Shown one piece after another: positions 44,638 to 59,281 of a DNA stretch of 64,000 bases (position 1 is the stretch's first letter; the number at the start of each line of letters is the position of its first letter). The notes beneath the pieces are model-generated. The model ran no database searches, was not told where the DNA came from, and worked only from the letters and a program-made list of their open reading frames with translations. The position numbers and the translations under genes were made by a program. The stretch lies in NCBI GenBank assembly GCA_037178675.1, contig JAYMGJ010000346.1, positions 1-64,000 on the forward strand, read 5' to 3'. Origin of the DNA: Scleroderma bovista. Taxonomy: Eukaryota; Basidiomycota; Agaricomycetes; Boletales; Sclerodermataceae.

Positions 44638-46071
44638 ATGTACGCGCTCTCCAGCAACGACGAGCCCTTCCGCGCCGTCTCGCTCAGAGACACCCGAGGC
44701 ATCCCAACCCTGCTCTCGCCCTGGGAGTACCTCGAGGACTACGGTATCGTGCACCCCTCCGGATGTGATACTTGTACATGCTACATGAAGCATGTCGCTG
44801 ATGCGAGCTACTCCTCGCATCAGCCTGCCTTTCAGATCGCCTTCCAGGACCGGAAGCGCGCCCGTGAGGAAGTGTACACCAAGGGCATCTCAGAGGGCGT
44901 CCGTCGTCAGAAGGAGGAGGAGCGCGAGCTCGTCGACGAGATAGAGCGCTATCGCATCGAGCGCAATCAGGCTCGCGAGGAACTCCTCGCTCTGCGCGCC
45001 CAGCTCGAGTCCACTCGTGCGGAATGCGACCGTCTGCAGGACAAGCTCAAGCACTCCCATGCCTCCGTCCCAGACCCCTCGCCGACAGATGTGTCCCCCT
45101 CATCTGTCCTTGGCCCCGTCAAGCCGTCTCCACCTGCCGAGACCGTCTCGTCCATCCCCGTTCCCCATCTCACCGACACCCCAGTCGACTCAATCGACCT
45201 GACCCCATCGCTCTTGCCACAGCACATCTCTCCTTCGATGGCCACTCCTGCCTCTCCTCAGGCACAACTCCCTGACTGCGTTGCAGCCCGTTCTTTTGCA
45301 GCTGTTCTCTCTGCAGGGCAGTCTTCCACAGACGATGATCCCATCTCCCCGCCCTTCTTCGATGAACAGAACATGACGCAAAACTGGCAGTTTGTCGGGG
45401 CGACAGCTCCCAGGGCCCCCAAGGCCCCCAAAAGCATCAAACAGATCCAGTCGCTCATTAGAGCTGCCCACCAGCCAGGCAACTACCAAGCTCTGACAAA
45501 AGTCAAAGCTCTGTGCTCGGAGGCTCACAGGACACCGAGAGAGCAGAAAACTGAGGTCCAGCGATACCTGCTGTCGACCTGGCGTACCCCTGACTGGGAA
45601 CACCCCACCTCCATGCCCAAGGTCCCCATCCCCATGAACAACCCTCGCCTCGAGGATCCCGTCGAGGTTTGGGTCGCGTATTACGCAGCGAATCCAAGCT
45701 CTTGTCCCAAAGGCGTCAGACGCGAGGTTGACGGGCGTCCCAACATCAACGATATGCGGGCCAGTCGGAGAGTCGCTCGACTCCGCCCTCAGGTGCACTC
45801 CAACGATGCAGACTCTCGTGATGCCCGCCAAAAGTTCATGACCATCGTCACAGAACTCTTCTCTGACACAGGAGGATACGAAAATATCTTGAGGAGAGGA
45901 GCGTTTAGCGTCTCCCCTCATGTCGACTTTGCGCCGTACGTCGGCGCTGCAGAGGGTGTTTCCAAGGAAAGCGTCGCCCGACACTTTGCCGCTTGCGGCG
46001 TCACTATTACTGTGGCTGATAACGAGCTAGGTCCATGGGCCCGACAGTACATTCACGACGTGTATTGTTGA
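44638..46071 (+). CDS. Single-exon coiled-coil protein of unknown function
   Basis: An uninterrupted frame of 477 codons, the only long intron-free gene in the housekeeping part of the window. Residues 1-75 contain SPWEYLEDYGIVHPSGCDTC and a Cys-x-Cys pair. Residues 80-145 form a Glu/Arg/Leu coiled coil (EEERELVDEIERYRIERNQA). A Pro/Ser/Thr linker follows. The C-terminal 200 residues (IKQIQSLIRAAHQPGNYQAL, YLLSTWRTPDWEHP, GRPNINDMRASRRVARLRP, GVSKESVARHFAACGVT) look folded. I recall similar C-terminal domains as expanded orphan families in mushroom genomes but know of no function. GC-rich codon use differs little from neighbours. It may be a domesticated or mobile family member. Confidence 0.6.
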   Translation: MYALSSNDEPFRAVSLRDTRGIPTLLSPWEYLEDYGIVHPSGCDTCTCYMKHVADASYSSHQPAFQIAFQDRKRAREEVYTKGISEGVRRQKEEERELVDEIERYRIERNQAREELLALRAQLESTRAECDRLQDKLKHSHASVPDPSPTDVSPSSVLGPVKPSPPAETVSSIPVPHLTDTPVDSIDLTPSLLPQHISPSMATPASPQAQLPDCVAARSFAAVLSAGQSSTDDDPISPPFFDEQNMTQNWQFVGATAPRAPKAPKSIKQIQSLIRAAHQPGNYQALTKVKALCSEAHRTPREQKTEVQRYLLSTWRTPDWEHPTSMPKVPIPMNNPRLEDPVEVWVAYYAANPSSCPKGVRREVDGRPNINDMRASRRVARLRPQVHSNDADSRDARQKFMTIVTELFSDTGGYENILRRGAFSVSPHVDFAPYVGAAEGVSKESVARHFAACGVTITVADNELGPWARQYIHDVYC

Positions 46072-46374
46072 TCTCCTGCTTTTGATCGTGCCCCCCATAC
46101 TGTAGTGATCGATTAATGAGAACGTTGAACAGTCATTAGTACCTTGAAGACATCTGGCTATGTTTTCGATGTAATACTGTACACTTTCGTTTATCCCATC
46201 TTGTGGCGGCAGTGCGGCATTCCGTTTCACTTTTTTACTCTGGTGTCCGAACGCTCTCCCCCCCGAGCGATGCTGATTGCCTTGTCATGTCGCCATTGCA
46301 CACGTTGATGCAATCTCCTTGTTACTTAACCACCACCATAATACGCGCTTGAGTGGGTTTTCTGACGTCTCGAA
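46072..46374. other. Intergenic region
   Basis: 303 bp with a run of C (about 46258-46264) and no gene. Confidence 0.5.
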
Positions 46375-48953
46375 ATGAGCCATCTCTATCGAAACCTCCG
46401 CATCCATCAGGTATTCGGGGCCAATACAGAAGTGGGGAAAACGATCATCACCACCGCTCTTGTGCGCGCTTCTGCTCTCAGAAACAACTCTGTCTTCTAC
46501 CTCAAACCAGTGAGCACCGGTCCACTTCGGGACGCTGATGACGAGTATATTTCCTTTCCCTACTCGTTCGTGATATCCACGCTCAACCTGCAACAGACAT
46601 ATCAAGCGTTTCGCGGGCCCGAAGCGATCTCTCGTCGAGGTACGCTGCCTCTTTCGTTATGAGCACCCAGTCAGCCCCCATCTCGCGGTAAAAATGGCAT
46701 CCGACGCGTCGGACAAAGAGGTGAGATCCTTGGCTACATTTTAGGAATGATCGTCACTAACAACGTCTTAGTTCCCCGCCCCCTCTGATGCAACTGTCCA
46801 AACAGCCGTCGCGGAGTATGTCAGAGCATGCGCACGCAAGTGCCAGGGTGGACACATGTATATTGAAACAGCTGGGGGTGAGAGACATCATCGGGCGATC
46901 GCTATATATCTGCGATGACTGACAGACACCTGGGGCAAGGTGTGCATAGTCCTGCATTATCCGGAACGACACAATTAGACACCTATCGACCATTATTCTT
47001 CCCCACCATCCTCATCGGTGATTTTAAACTCGGCGGCATTTCATCTACGATCTCGTCGTACGAGTCGTTACTTCTTCGTGGATATACCGTGGACGCAGTC
47101 ATTCTCTTCCGCGATAATTACTACCGCAACTACGAATATCTGACGTCCTATTTCGCTGAGCGAAATCTGCGCGTCATCTCATTGGACCCTCCCCCTCCTC
47201 GTCTAGATAGCTGCGCCGAGAACATGGCAAGCACCGAGTCCTATTATACACAGGTCGTACCGGAAGGCCTGAATGGCGAGGTCTTTGAGGCAGTCCAACA
47301 TTTAGACGACTGCCATGTCCGCCGTATCGAAGAACTAGACTCCATGCCTCGGCGTACACTGAGCTCTATCTGGTGGCCCTTCGTGCAGCACGGACTCTTC
47401 AAATCCGAAAAGGACGTCACCGTCATTGACAGTGCATCCGGCGACTTTTATAGTGTTTATAACCGCACTTCTGGATCGCCATCGTCGACGCCCTCATCAG
47501 ACAGTTCTCTTCTCGCCCCACAATTTGACAGCTCGGCGTCTTGGTGGACTCAGGTTGTGGGTCATGCACAACCTTCTCTCGCGCTCGCGGCGGCTAGGGC
47601 CGCTGGGCGGTACGGTCACGTCATATTTCCAGAGGCGATTCATCTGCCAGCTCTAAAGTTAGCAGAACGCCTTCTTACAAACGGCCCTGGTAAAGGATGG
47701 GCTTCGCGTGCCTTTTTCTCTGATAACGGATCCACCGGAACGGAGGTCGCCTTGAAAATGGCTCTTCGTTCATTTTCCGTTAACTCGGAGACTGAGGTGA
47801 CGTCCGCGGATCGAAAAAACCTAGGAATCATTGGAATGAAAGGATCTTACCACGGGGATACTATAGGAGCCATGGATGCCACTGAAGAGGGCGTTTACAC
47901 TTGTGAATGGCACCAAGCCAAGGGACTCTGGTTTGAACCGCCTACCGTCTCCATCAAACGTGGAAAGCTGGGTGTTTCCATCCCAACTGCGATGTCCACG
48001 GCAACGCCATCTGTTGATTTTCAAGATCTGGCTTCCGTATACGATATTAACAAGCGCTTGGCCACCCCACTGGCTGAAACGTACCGGTTACACGTCAGAA
48101 AAGTCCTGCAAACCTTCGCTCGTTCCCAGGATCGTAGATTGGCCGCACTCATGCTGGAACCACTTGTAATGGGTGCTGGTGGGATGATTTTCGTAGACCC
48201 GCTCTTCCAGCGGATCCTCGTCGACACTGTCCGTGATCGTTCGCTGTTTTCGAGCCCTCTCCCCGTCATCTACGATGAGGTTTTCACCGGACTGTATCGC
48301 CTTGGTTTTGAGAGTTCGATTCCCCTCCTTGGGTCGAACCCCGACATCGCAGTCTATGCAAAAATACTCACGGGTGGGACTTTGCCACTTGCAGTTACGC
48401 TGGCCTCGGACCACATATTCCAGGCTTTTAATAGCCAGTCAAAAGCTGATGCTCTCTTGCATGGGCACAGTTACACGGCACACGCCGTCGGATGTCAAAT
48501 TGCGAATGCGACACTAGATTTGATCGACGGCTTCGTAAAGCGACGATCATGGAAGACAGCACAAGCCAAGTGGACATCTGAGCCAGATACCAAACTTGGG
48601 AGTTGGAGTTTCTGGGATCCATCTTTTGTACAAGCTATATCACAACTCGATATCGTCGACGAGGTTATGACCCTGGGCACTGTTTTCACCATCAAGTTTA
48701 ATGGGGACAACACAGGTAGTTTTCTTTCATATATATACATGTCAGAATTTCTGATGTCTTCACAGGCTACGTCTCTCACTGTGCCCGAAAATTACTTGAG
48801 ACTATGAAGGCTCCTGAGGGTGGTTTGTTTGGCATTCACTTTAGGACACTGGGAAACGTCGCGTACTTCATGACCAGCCTGAATACACCCCGTGAAAATA
48901 TTGAAGTTATCGAAAATCGGATATCGATGGCACTTGGTGAACATGGCAGGTGA
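46375..48953 (+). CDS. BIO3-BIO1: Fused dethiobiotin synthetase / DAPA aminotransferase
   Basis: Bifunctional biotin enzyme: the N-terminal BioD part makes dethiobiotin and the C-terminal BioA part makes 7,8-diaminopelargonate. Start MSHLYRNLRIHQVFGANTEV. BioD: P-loop GANTEVGKT, then FYLKPVSTGP, YIETAGGVHSP and PTILIGDFKLGGISSTISSY. BioA: SIWWPFVQHG, VIDSASGDFYSVYN, ASWWTQVVGHAQPSLALAAA, FFSDNGSTGTEVALKMALRS (PLP phosphate), GSYHGDTIGAMDAT, EPLVMGAGGMIFVDPLFQ, YDEVFTGLYRLG (PLP ring Asp) and YAKILTGGTLPLAVTLA (Schiff-base Lys). Nearly all BioA sequence is one large exon, with a last intron at about 48716-48766. TGA at 48951-48953. It is convergent with the C2H2 gene. Confidence 0.95.
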
Positions 48954-49501
48954 TGATGCATACATAGATTTTGTTCTCTGGAGGTCGTGCATGTCCTTGG
49001 CGATATTTTTACAGCACACTCCACAAGCAACCCTCCGATTTTGTTTATATCGTTATTTATGAATAGAGGTCCCACTGCTATATAACGTGGTATTTGCCAA
49101 CACGTGAAACTCTCTTTCCCGCCAATGGAGCGCGGGTCTTGCAAAACATGCGGAGGCTGGAAATTAGAATGCGCTCCGAATTCTAATCTAGATTCACACG
49201 TGTTGTACAGCTTGGCTCCCCGCACCCCTACTTACCCACTTTGAATTCACTTCAAATCAAGATCTCGGGAGGGCTCCACATTTAGGCAGTCAGGAACGAT
49301 CATTTAAGGGATGGACAAGTCTAGCTACGGAACTATGCTATGAGATCACCATTATACAACAGGCTAAGGTAACAGAACTCTAGAACACTGCGAGGCCGAA
49401 CAGAATATAATTATCAAATGGGAGGATAAATGTCGTCCTGGGATCTGATGATCCTATCAACCACTATGCCAAGGAATGGTTTAAGGTACTCACTGCCAAT
49501 A
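48954..49501. other. Convergent intergenic region
   Basis: 548 bp between the stops of BIO3-BIO1 and the C2H2 gene. AT-rich in parts, with no coding signal and no RNA gene that I recognise. Confidence 0.5.
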
Positions 49502-49907
49502 TCACTGAGCATAGTGCTTCCTGACGTGAGTGTTGAGGGTGTGTTTCCTACTAAAATGTTCGCCACAAACGGGGCAGGTGTGCCTCGTTTGCAAGTGCAT
49601 CTCTGTGACGTGGCGAGAAATGCTCTCCTTGTTCATGAGCACACCACATCCCACCCATTGACAATAAAACTGGGTTCGGTCGTTACCCGTGATTCCGTGG
49701 TAATCCCTCAAGTGGGTCGAGAACATATGTCTGAAAACTGGCACGTTACAGCATGCGTTACCGACGACCCAGGCGCATGTGTGAGGTTCCTGCGTTGCGT
49801 TATAAACCAGCTGTTGAGCGTCCTGACGAAGTGTGAGCTAAAGGTTTCTTATATATACCAATGGAAATCACCTGGTCGGTCCAGGAGTAGTTGTATCCGT
49901 TGGTCAT
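49502..49907 (-). CDS. Small C2H2 zinc-finger protein, 118 aa
   Basis: Two exons: 49907-49872 (MTNGYNYSWTDQ) and 49822-49502, with a 49-bp intron (GTGATT...CGTCAG). The mature protein is almost all zinc fingers. The first has CAWVVGNAC with HMFSTHLRDYH, the second has FYCQWVGCGVLMNKESISRH with VTEMH, and the third has TCPVCGEHFSRKHTLNTHVR with KH. CxWxxC-type fingers in tandem are common in mushroom genomes. No activation or nuclear signal domain is visible. It could bind DNA, RNA or protein; the function is unknown. Confidence 0.72.
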
Positions 49908-50990
49908 CGTAGAACAAGGGGAGGAGAAGTAGAATATCAAGTGGGGCTTGGATGCTCCTCCTCCCTGCTGGACGCGAGTATTTATCTGTTCTACGGCGCT
50001 GAACAGGACTCCTGGTCTACCTGCAAGGCGGACATAAGGATGGGGATGGGGGTGTCGGATCTTACCATTGAATCTCGGTCAGGGAAAAGGAGTACGGAGA
50101 GACCTTGGAACAGAAAGACACAGAACCAGGATAGGCAGGAGGAAACCGATGCCGTTTGACCGATCATATCTGCCGCGGAGGACGTCTGTATTCCAAAAAG
50201 GTTGCGGCAACATGGAACACACGTTACGTTCACTCGGAAACGCCAGTTGACCAACCAGTGGAGGAGGGCATGCCACTAAGCATGAATGGAATCTCAGATG
50301 AACCAGGCAATACCAGATCAAGAACGTGCAGGGGCGCAGTTCTGGCATAGATTGACGCTGGAGTGGTTTTTTTTCTCTGAGGAGGGATGTGGTACACAAC
50401 TCCTGGAATCGAACCCCCTTACCAGGTATCACGTACCTATGAGTGGAGGTTTCCGTAGATCTTGGAGCATAAGAAATTCTTCCTTGAGTGAAAGTGCTGG
50501 TGTGGGCGTCTAATAGTAGGATCTCCGCAACGCGATGATGGAGGGGCGTGGCACAACTACCGTTATGGATGACATCGTAAGCAGTGTCAATTGAGTGTTC
50601 GTAGCCCATAGGAATTGGTTGCTGGTCTGGTCTGTACTATCAGGCAAGTAGTAACCGTACCACTGGTCACACCGGACCATGCTCATGCCAGTAGTAGGCC
50701 ACGCAGAACTGCTTTCCTGCCAGCGCTGGCTGTATCCATGTCCACGACTCTATACTATGAGGTCACGTAGCCATAGGAACCTAGTACAATGAGTTGTTGC
50801 TGTGGCCACTGAAAACAGGTTGAATGCCCAGCCCCAGCTTCTGTGTACGTATTCTATGTAGAATTCGTAGCGGAGGCGGTAGGGTCGCCGTCCGTGACTG
50901 CACCTACTATTGAAATGAACATTCATGAAATCTATTCTGGGCTTCTCTAAGGGGCCAATCGCACATTCAAAGCTACAGTACTACGACGCA
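49908..50990. other. 1.1-kb region without a confident gene
   Basis: It lies upstream of the C2H2 gene and downstream of the VPS34 stop. An open frame of 176 codons on the minus strand (50609-50079, ATG start, MGYEHSIDTAYDVIHNG) has an intron-like GTACGT...CTCCTCAG inside it, but no domain, so I do not call it a gene. Confidence 0.35.
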
Positions 50991-53900
50991 TCAACTCCTC
51001 CAATATTGTGCTAGGTCATGTATCCGGTCCAATACGACGGTGAAGTATGATGTTTCATTCAACAATGCTTCAAAGTGCTTGATCGCCTCCTCTTCCGTGA
51101 GGTCAAGACGAAACTTTTCTTGAATTTGTTCATGAACGTCACGGTGCTTGATGTCGGGAATGTTGGCATCGACCATCAGCGCAACCAAATTCAGGATTAG
51201 GTTGGCGCTCTTGCGCAGGATGGTGAATGCTGTAAAACTGAAATTCTTGAAACGTGCATAGTGGGTCGACTGCGCTCCGCCCATGCCATCTACCATCTCT
51301 TTGCAGACCTTGACGGGGGGAGGGAATGGTTTCGGATCACGGCCTAGAATGTATCCGAAATCCACTGGTAGGATAGGGATCAACATGAAACGGCAGGAAA
51401 TTGGCTGTATGACACACCATGGAAAAAGTGGCCTGGAAATGCAAGCTCAACACAGGAAACGGACCAATCAAATCGACTCACCATCCGGCGCAAGCAACAA
51501 ATTGTCCAGGTGCCTATCACCAACGCCGAGCAAGTAGGTGACGACGCAGTAGCCAGCTACAGCTTGATCAGGTCATGCCACAAAAAATATTTATACCAAA
51601 CATACCGCAACTTCGGACAAATGTATCTATAACAGTGGGTTCCACGCCATACGTGCCGACACTCCCTTCATCCGGATGGCTAGCGCGCAAATAATTTAAA
51701 ACCGACCCGTGCTCGCTCACTATTGTTGCAATTGTCTTGCTCGGAATGAATTGCATCATACCCTCTTGCGGTCCCGTCGCTAACACGTCATAGGGACTCA
51801 ACTTCAAGTCTAGGTTCTCCTTGCGTAGGAGTTGGTCCATCAAGGTGAACAGCTGCAAGACTAACTGGTCTTGCCGCATGTCATCCCCGTCCTTGAAAAT
51901 AACCGGATACTCCGACTCATCAGTGCATTTGAAGTAAAGCAAGAATGGGTATTGGTTAGACTTGAATACAGAGGACTTCTCTGCATTGATTCCTGTGATC
52001 TGTATGCGCGCATTTAGGGGAAGTGGGAGTGGCGGAATATCAACAAGACCGTTCTTTATATCGTTTATGAACGAACGAAGCTTCTCGATTTTCTTTTGTC
52101 GAGCATCTTTGGATATTCTGATTTCCTTCGCTTTTTTCCCAAGGGTTTCAACCAAGAGTGCTTGCCGTCGCATCAGTTCGCGGCGCTCGCTGCCACCTTC
52201 CAACTGGAAACGTATTAAAGATGGCAGTATAACGTGGGAAAATGTTCGTACCTCTACGATTTTGTTGAGAAAATTGTAGCCGACGCGGCCATAAATCCTC
52301 AAAACCTTGTCCTCCAATGCAACTTCTACCATAAGGTACCAGTATAGTCGGTAACCCAAAATGAAGTTCTGTGCACCACGAGTGATAAGAAAGTCAGTCA
52401 ATCCACTGTCCTCATACGAGATCGCACTGGTCGCAGATCGCGACGATCGCTGGTCGCTGGCGGCACTCTCGAATTTGATAGCCTGTACAAGTTGCAGCAA
52501 GTATAGCATCAACTCCTGTTAGGTGGTGAGATCGCGTGGCCGCAGAGATGATCAATAAATACCTCGTCGTCCGCCCGGCTGAGCTGCTTAACTGCAAATG
52601 CTCTCACTCGCGAATCGACTGTCCCAGGTCCCAATAATTCAAGAGCATCATCCGTGTCGATTTCTGTCCACACAGGTAGGAGTTCCTCTACCGCTTGCTT
52701 CACTTCTGTTGGATCTCTCCAGGTGACAGATTTGAGGAACTTGGTAAGCCCTCGTTTTTCACGCGTGAGATAGAAGCGGAACTTCCATATCAAATCCTTC
52801 TCCTCGGAGGTAAGAGGCTGCGAAGGGGGATAATTCAATATTTCCTGGAGATGATATGTCAGGATCCATAAAGGCGGTGAATTCAGAACATATACCCCAA
52901 GCTCATCTCTAATCTTCGCATTTGGCTTTAGTTCTCTGTCGTACGGGCTACTGCGGTGGCTTCGGACTAAACGACGATGTTTGTCCTCCACAGGATTCTC
53001 GCGTAATGCGTCTGGATCGGAAACAGCCCAAAGATGAGGATCAGTCCCAAATGAAGGCGGCAAAACCGGTGTGATCGGCATCTGCGCAACTGTAGCGGGG
53101 GCTGTGGATGTCGAAGGGATGCTCTGAGTCTCCTAATCAAGATCGTCGGTCAGTGTCCCATTAGAGACCACAGCACCTACAGGTTCGCTGAAGACCACCG
53201 GAAAGTCAAAACGTGGGAAGTCGACGTATAAGAACATATTATTAGACTTTGTGGTCTCGGCCTACTCGTCGAGGGTAATATCTTACTCGCGAGGGTCGAT
53301 TAGCGTACTCACAGCATGTATTTCTTCCATCTTGCGAAAAGCCAACTTGTCGAGCCATTCTGACTTAGGAAGATCCCCGCGTTCGTACTTCTTGACCAGC
53401 TGCATGGAAAAGGTCATCAAAGAATGAGCAGACATCCTTCAGTCGATCCTACTTTTTCTAACCGTCCCATTTCGTCTCTTGTGCCCAACTTACTAGGCGT
53501 CTTTGATTCCATGGACCCATCTGCTTCTTGGTCCAACCATAATAATAGCCTGTGCTTTCCTCTCCGCAAGGTCCTGCCGAGGTGTGAAGATCGTTTTCAA
53601 TCAGACCCGAACCAAACAACCCACCCCTTCTTCCCAAACATCCTAAAAGTTGAGCCGCCCACTGGGACTGCTGCACGTGGATTTCCAATATCCCAGACTG
53701 TAAAAGTGATCTGCGAGGTCAGCGGTAGGTCGCAGTACTGCATCGGCAGCGTTATCCATTCATTCCAGCTGCCACGGCACACGATCAGCTTTACTCCATT
53801 GATACAATGGAATGGGGGAACGCACGTGTAACTATTCTTGAACGTCTTGAAAGACGTTCTGAATGGGATAGTCAAGGGCTTGTTATCAGCTACAAGCTGA

Positions 53901-54200
53901 CATGTAACGTATAGATCTGAAAGCGTACTACATTTGCGGATGAGTGGTTCGCAGTAAAGAAGTAGCGGTTACGCACGATGATTGAGCACCATGGTGTCTC
54001 AACTCTGGATTTTCCAGCACCTCCAGCACTGACTTCCGCGGCCGAGTTCCTTCGAGCTGTGAACTAGTATGCCACGAGTCAGACTTGGTCAAAGTTCGCT
54101 AAGGGGAACAGCGTTGAGGTTCGTACACACGAAACGTTACAGGTAGTTTGAGTTCAGAAAGCTTAGCGAACGTGAAGTCGTCACGATTGTCCTTGTCCAT
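50991..54200 (-). CDS. VPS34: Phosphatidylinositol 3-kinase VPS34
   Basis: Class III PI3-kinase that makes PI3P on endosomes and phagophores, in complex with Vps15, Atg6 and Atg14 or Vps38. The start is [20 protein letters not shown]. The C2 domain spans about residues 20-200: [28 protein letters not shown] and [12 protein letters not shown]. The helical domain has [40 protein letters not shown] and [13 protein letters not shown] repeats. The kinase domain is complete: [20 protein letters not shown] (ATP Lys region), [18 protein letters not shown] loop, [12 protein letters not shown] (catalytic DRHxxN) and [20 protein letters not shown] (DFG activation loop). The C-terminal helix ends DLAQYWRS. 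About ten introns. 253 bp separate it from the upstream ILV5 stop. Confidence 0.96.
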
Positions 54201-54453
54201 TGGCGTCAAGACGGTGCTGCCGACAGAGAAAGAGTGTGGTGGTCCAAAAGGGAAACACTCAAGGGATCAAAGAACCACATATTCAATCATCCTCGGATGC
54301 CATATATTCCCAAAACCCGACTACATATCATAGACTCTACTACAAAATCACCTGCACACAAATGGTACTTTTGAACCCATAGCGATGTCCCGGTAAAAAG
54401 TCTCGTCATAGGATCCAACCGCAAGACATCATTATGAAAATAAGCTACGGCTC

Positions 54454-56027
54454 TTACTCGCTCTTGGAGTCGGGACGCAGTGAACGGACGACTTTGCCTG
54501 GGTAATTAGGTAGCCACGTGAGACAGATCATCCGAGCCAATGCATCGGAATGCTCTTACCAGCTCTCCAGATTTCCTGGTCGTCAATCTCCTTGAGCTCC
54601 TTGGCCAGGTCTTGGCGGTAAGTTGCACGGCCATTGAACTCAAGCGCGTTGCGCGTCTCCGTGCCGTTCCGCACGCTCTCGTACAGCTGCTCAAAGATGG
54701 GGAGGTTAGCCTTCTCGAAGACAGGTGCCCAGTCAAGAGCACCACGGCGTGCAGTGGTCGAGCAAGCATTGTACATGTAATCCATGCTTTATGAATAAAA
54801 AAAGTCAGGCGTGCTTATGCAGCAACCAAAGGACCTACCCCTTCTCGCCGATCAAAGGGTATAATGATTGGGTTGCTTCTTCGACGGTCTCGTTGAATGC
54901 CTCCGAGGGGGAATGGCCATTGGCACGGAGAACCTTGTATTGAGCGCAGAACAAGCCCTCTGCTCAACTCGTTCACATGAGACAAATAAACATCGGACTC
55001 ATGAACTTACGGATGGCACCCATGAGCTAGAAAAAAGGGCATGGAGTATCAGATCGTGTCATAGCCAAACAAAAGGGACGTTCAAACTTACCACACCACG
55101 TTCACCATACAAATCCGAATACACCTCCTTCTCAAAGGTGGTCTCATACATGTACCCAGACCCAATGCCAACACCAATGGCTGTCGCCTTCTCCAGGGCC
55201 TTGCCTGTCACGTCCTGGAACACGGCAACACTGGAGTTGATACCGCGTCCCTCCTTGAACAGTGTGCGGACAGTGCGACCAGAGCCCTTGGGTGCTACGA
55301 GGATGACATCCACATCCTTGGGAGGGATGATCTTGGTGAGGTCCTTGTAGACGACCGAGAAACCATGCGAGAAATAGAGGGTCTTGCCCTTGGTAATCAG
55401 AGGTGCAATAGTGGGCCAAGTCGACGACTGAGCAGCGTCAGAGAGTAGGTTCATGATGATGGTTCCCCGCTTGATGGCCTCCTCGATGGGGAAGAGCGTC
55501 TCGCCTGGTACCTAAAAGTGCGCATGGGTTCGCAAACGCGTTCAGAGAGTAAAATAGATGCACGAACCCAACCATCTTCAATGGCCTGCCTCCAGCTCTC
55601 GCCGTTCTCGCGGACACCGACGATGACATTGAGGCCATTGTCACGGGCGTTCAAACCCTGTCCATGACCCTGGGAGCCATACCCGATCATTGCAAGGGTA
55701 TCATTTTTGAAGTAGTCCTGGAGCTTGGCCAATGGCCAGTCACTCCGCTCATAAACGACTTCCTTGGACCCAGCAAAGTCGAGGGTCTTCACCCCACGAG
55801 TGGCGACGGCCTGTCATTCGAAAGGCATCAGTATATTGCAGGCTTCCAACGGGGCAAATTTTCACCTGGATAGCAGGTTGTCTAGCACTGTTCCCAAGCG
55901 CAGATCGTGCCAAGAGCGAGTAAGACGCAGTCTGCGTAGATCTCGGTGAGATTTTTGAGCCTGCACGCTGGGCGCGACGAGAGACAGAGCGGAGGGCGTT
56001 GGCTGAGCGGGCAGAAATTGAGGCCAT
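54454..56027 (-). CDS. ILV5: Ketol-acid reductoisomerase, mitochondrial
   Basis: Second common step of valine and isoleucine synthesis (NADPH, Mg2+). MASISARSANALRSVSRRAQ is Arg/Ser-rich and fits a mitochondrial presequence. The Rossmann domain has LAMIGYGSQGHGQGLNARDN and VIVGVRENGESW. Then GTIIMNLLSDAAQSSTWPTI, LYFSHGFSVVYKD, DVDVILVAPKGSGRTVR, FQDVTGKALEKATAIGVGIG, SDLYGERGVLMGAIRGLFCA, and the knotted domain with PSEAFNETVEEATQSLYPLI, KGMDYMYNACSTTARRGALD and WAPVFE. Five to seven introns. Ends DSKSE at TAA 54454-54456. Fungal type (short knot). Confidence 0.97.
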
Positions 56028-56243
56028 GATAGTCTGGTGAAGGACGTGGAGGAACTAAAATTGAACTTGTACTCATACGCTAAAATGAGCTCGGCCAAGT
56101 CCGAGCCGAGTATTCCCGTTTCATTCGAGTCATAGGACTTCAAGGCGTGGAGATACAAGTTTATAGTGTACTATACATGCGACACGGGCAATCTATCCTT
56201 GTAGTAGAGCTCGACCTGCAAACAGCGCAGATAATGGAATGGA

Positions 56244-59088
<2,845 letters not shown>

Positions 59089-59281
59089 TTCTACCGTTTC
59101 TTGTGTTGGATGTGGTTCTGGTTGGCAGCAGAGAGGGTTGCGCGTCCCAAAGACCTTGGGGATCGTGGGAAAGATGACTCGCCTTCCTTTTTAGGACCAT
59201 GCCATATATATCCCTGATCCGAGCAGTCACTAGAACATTCAAGCTCAAGAGTCTGTTATTCGGACGACGAGCAACGCATCG

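Noticed and set aside
45190..45984. 264-codon frame antisense to the coiled-coil orphan
   Set aside because: A consequence of GC-rich codon bias on the other strand; composition unlike protein and no start context.
50395..50450. tRNA-like T-arm (GTTCGATTCC) on the minus strand
   Set aside because: The flanking bases do not pair as a T-stem, and no acceptor or anticodon stem can be built around it.
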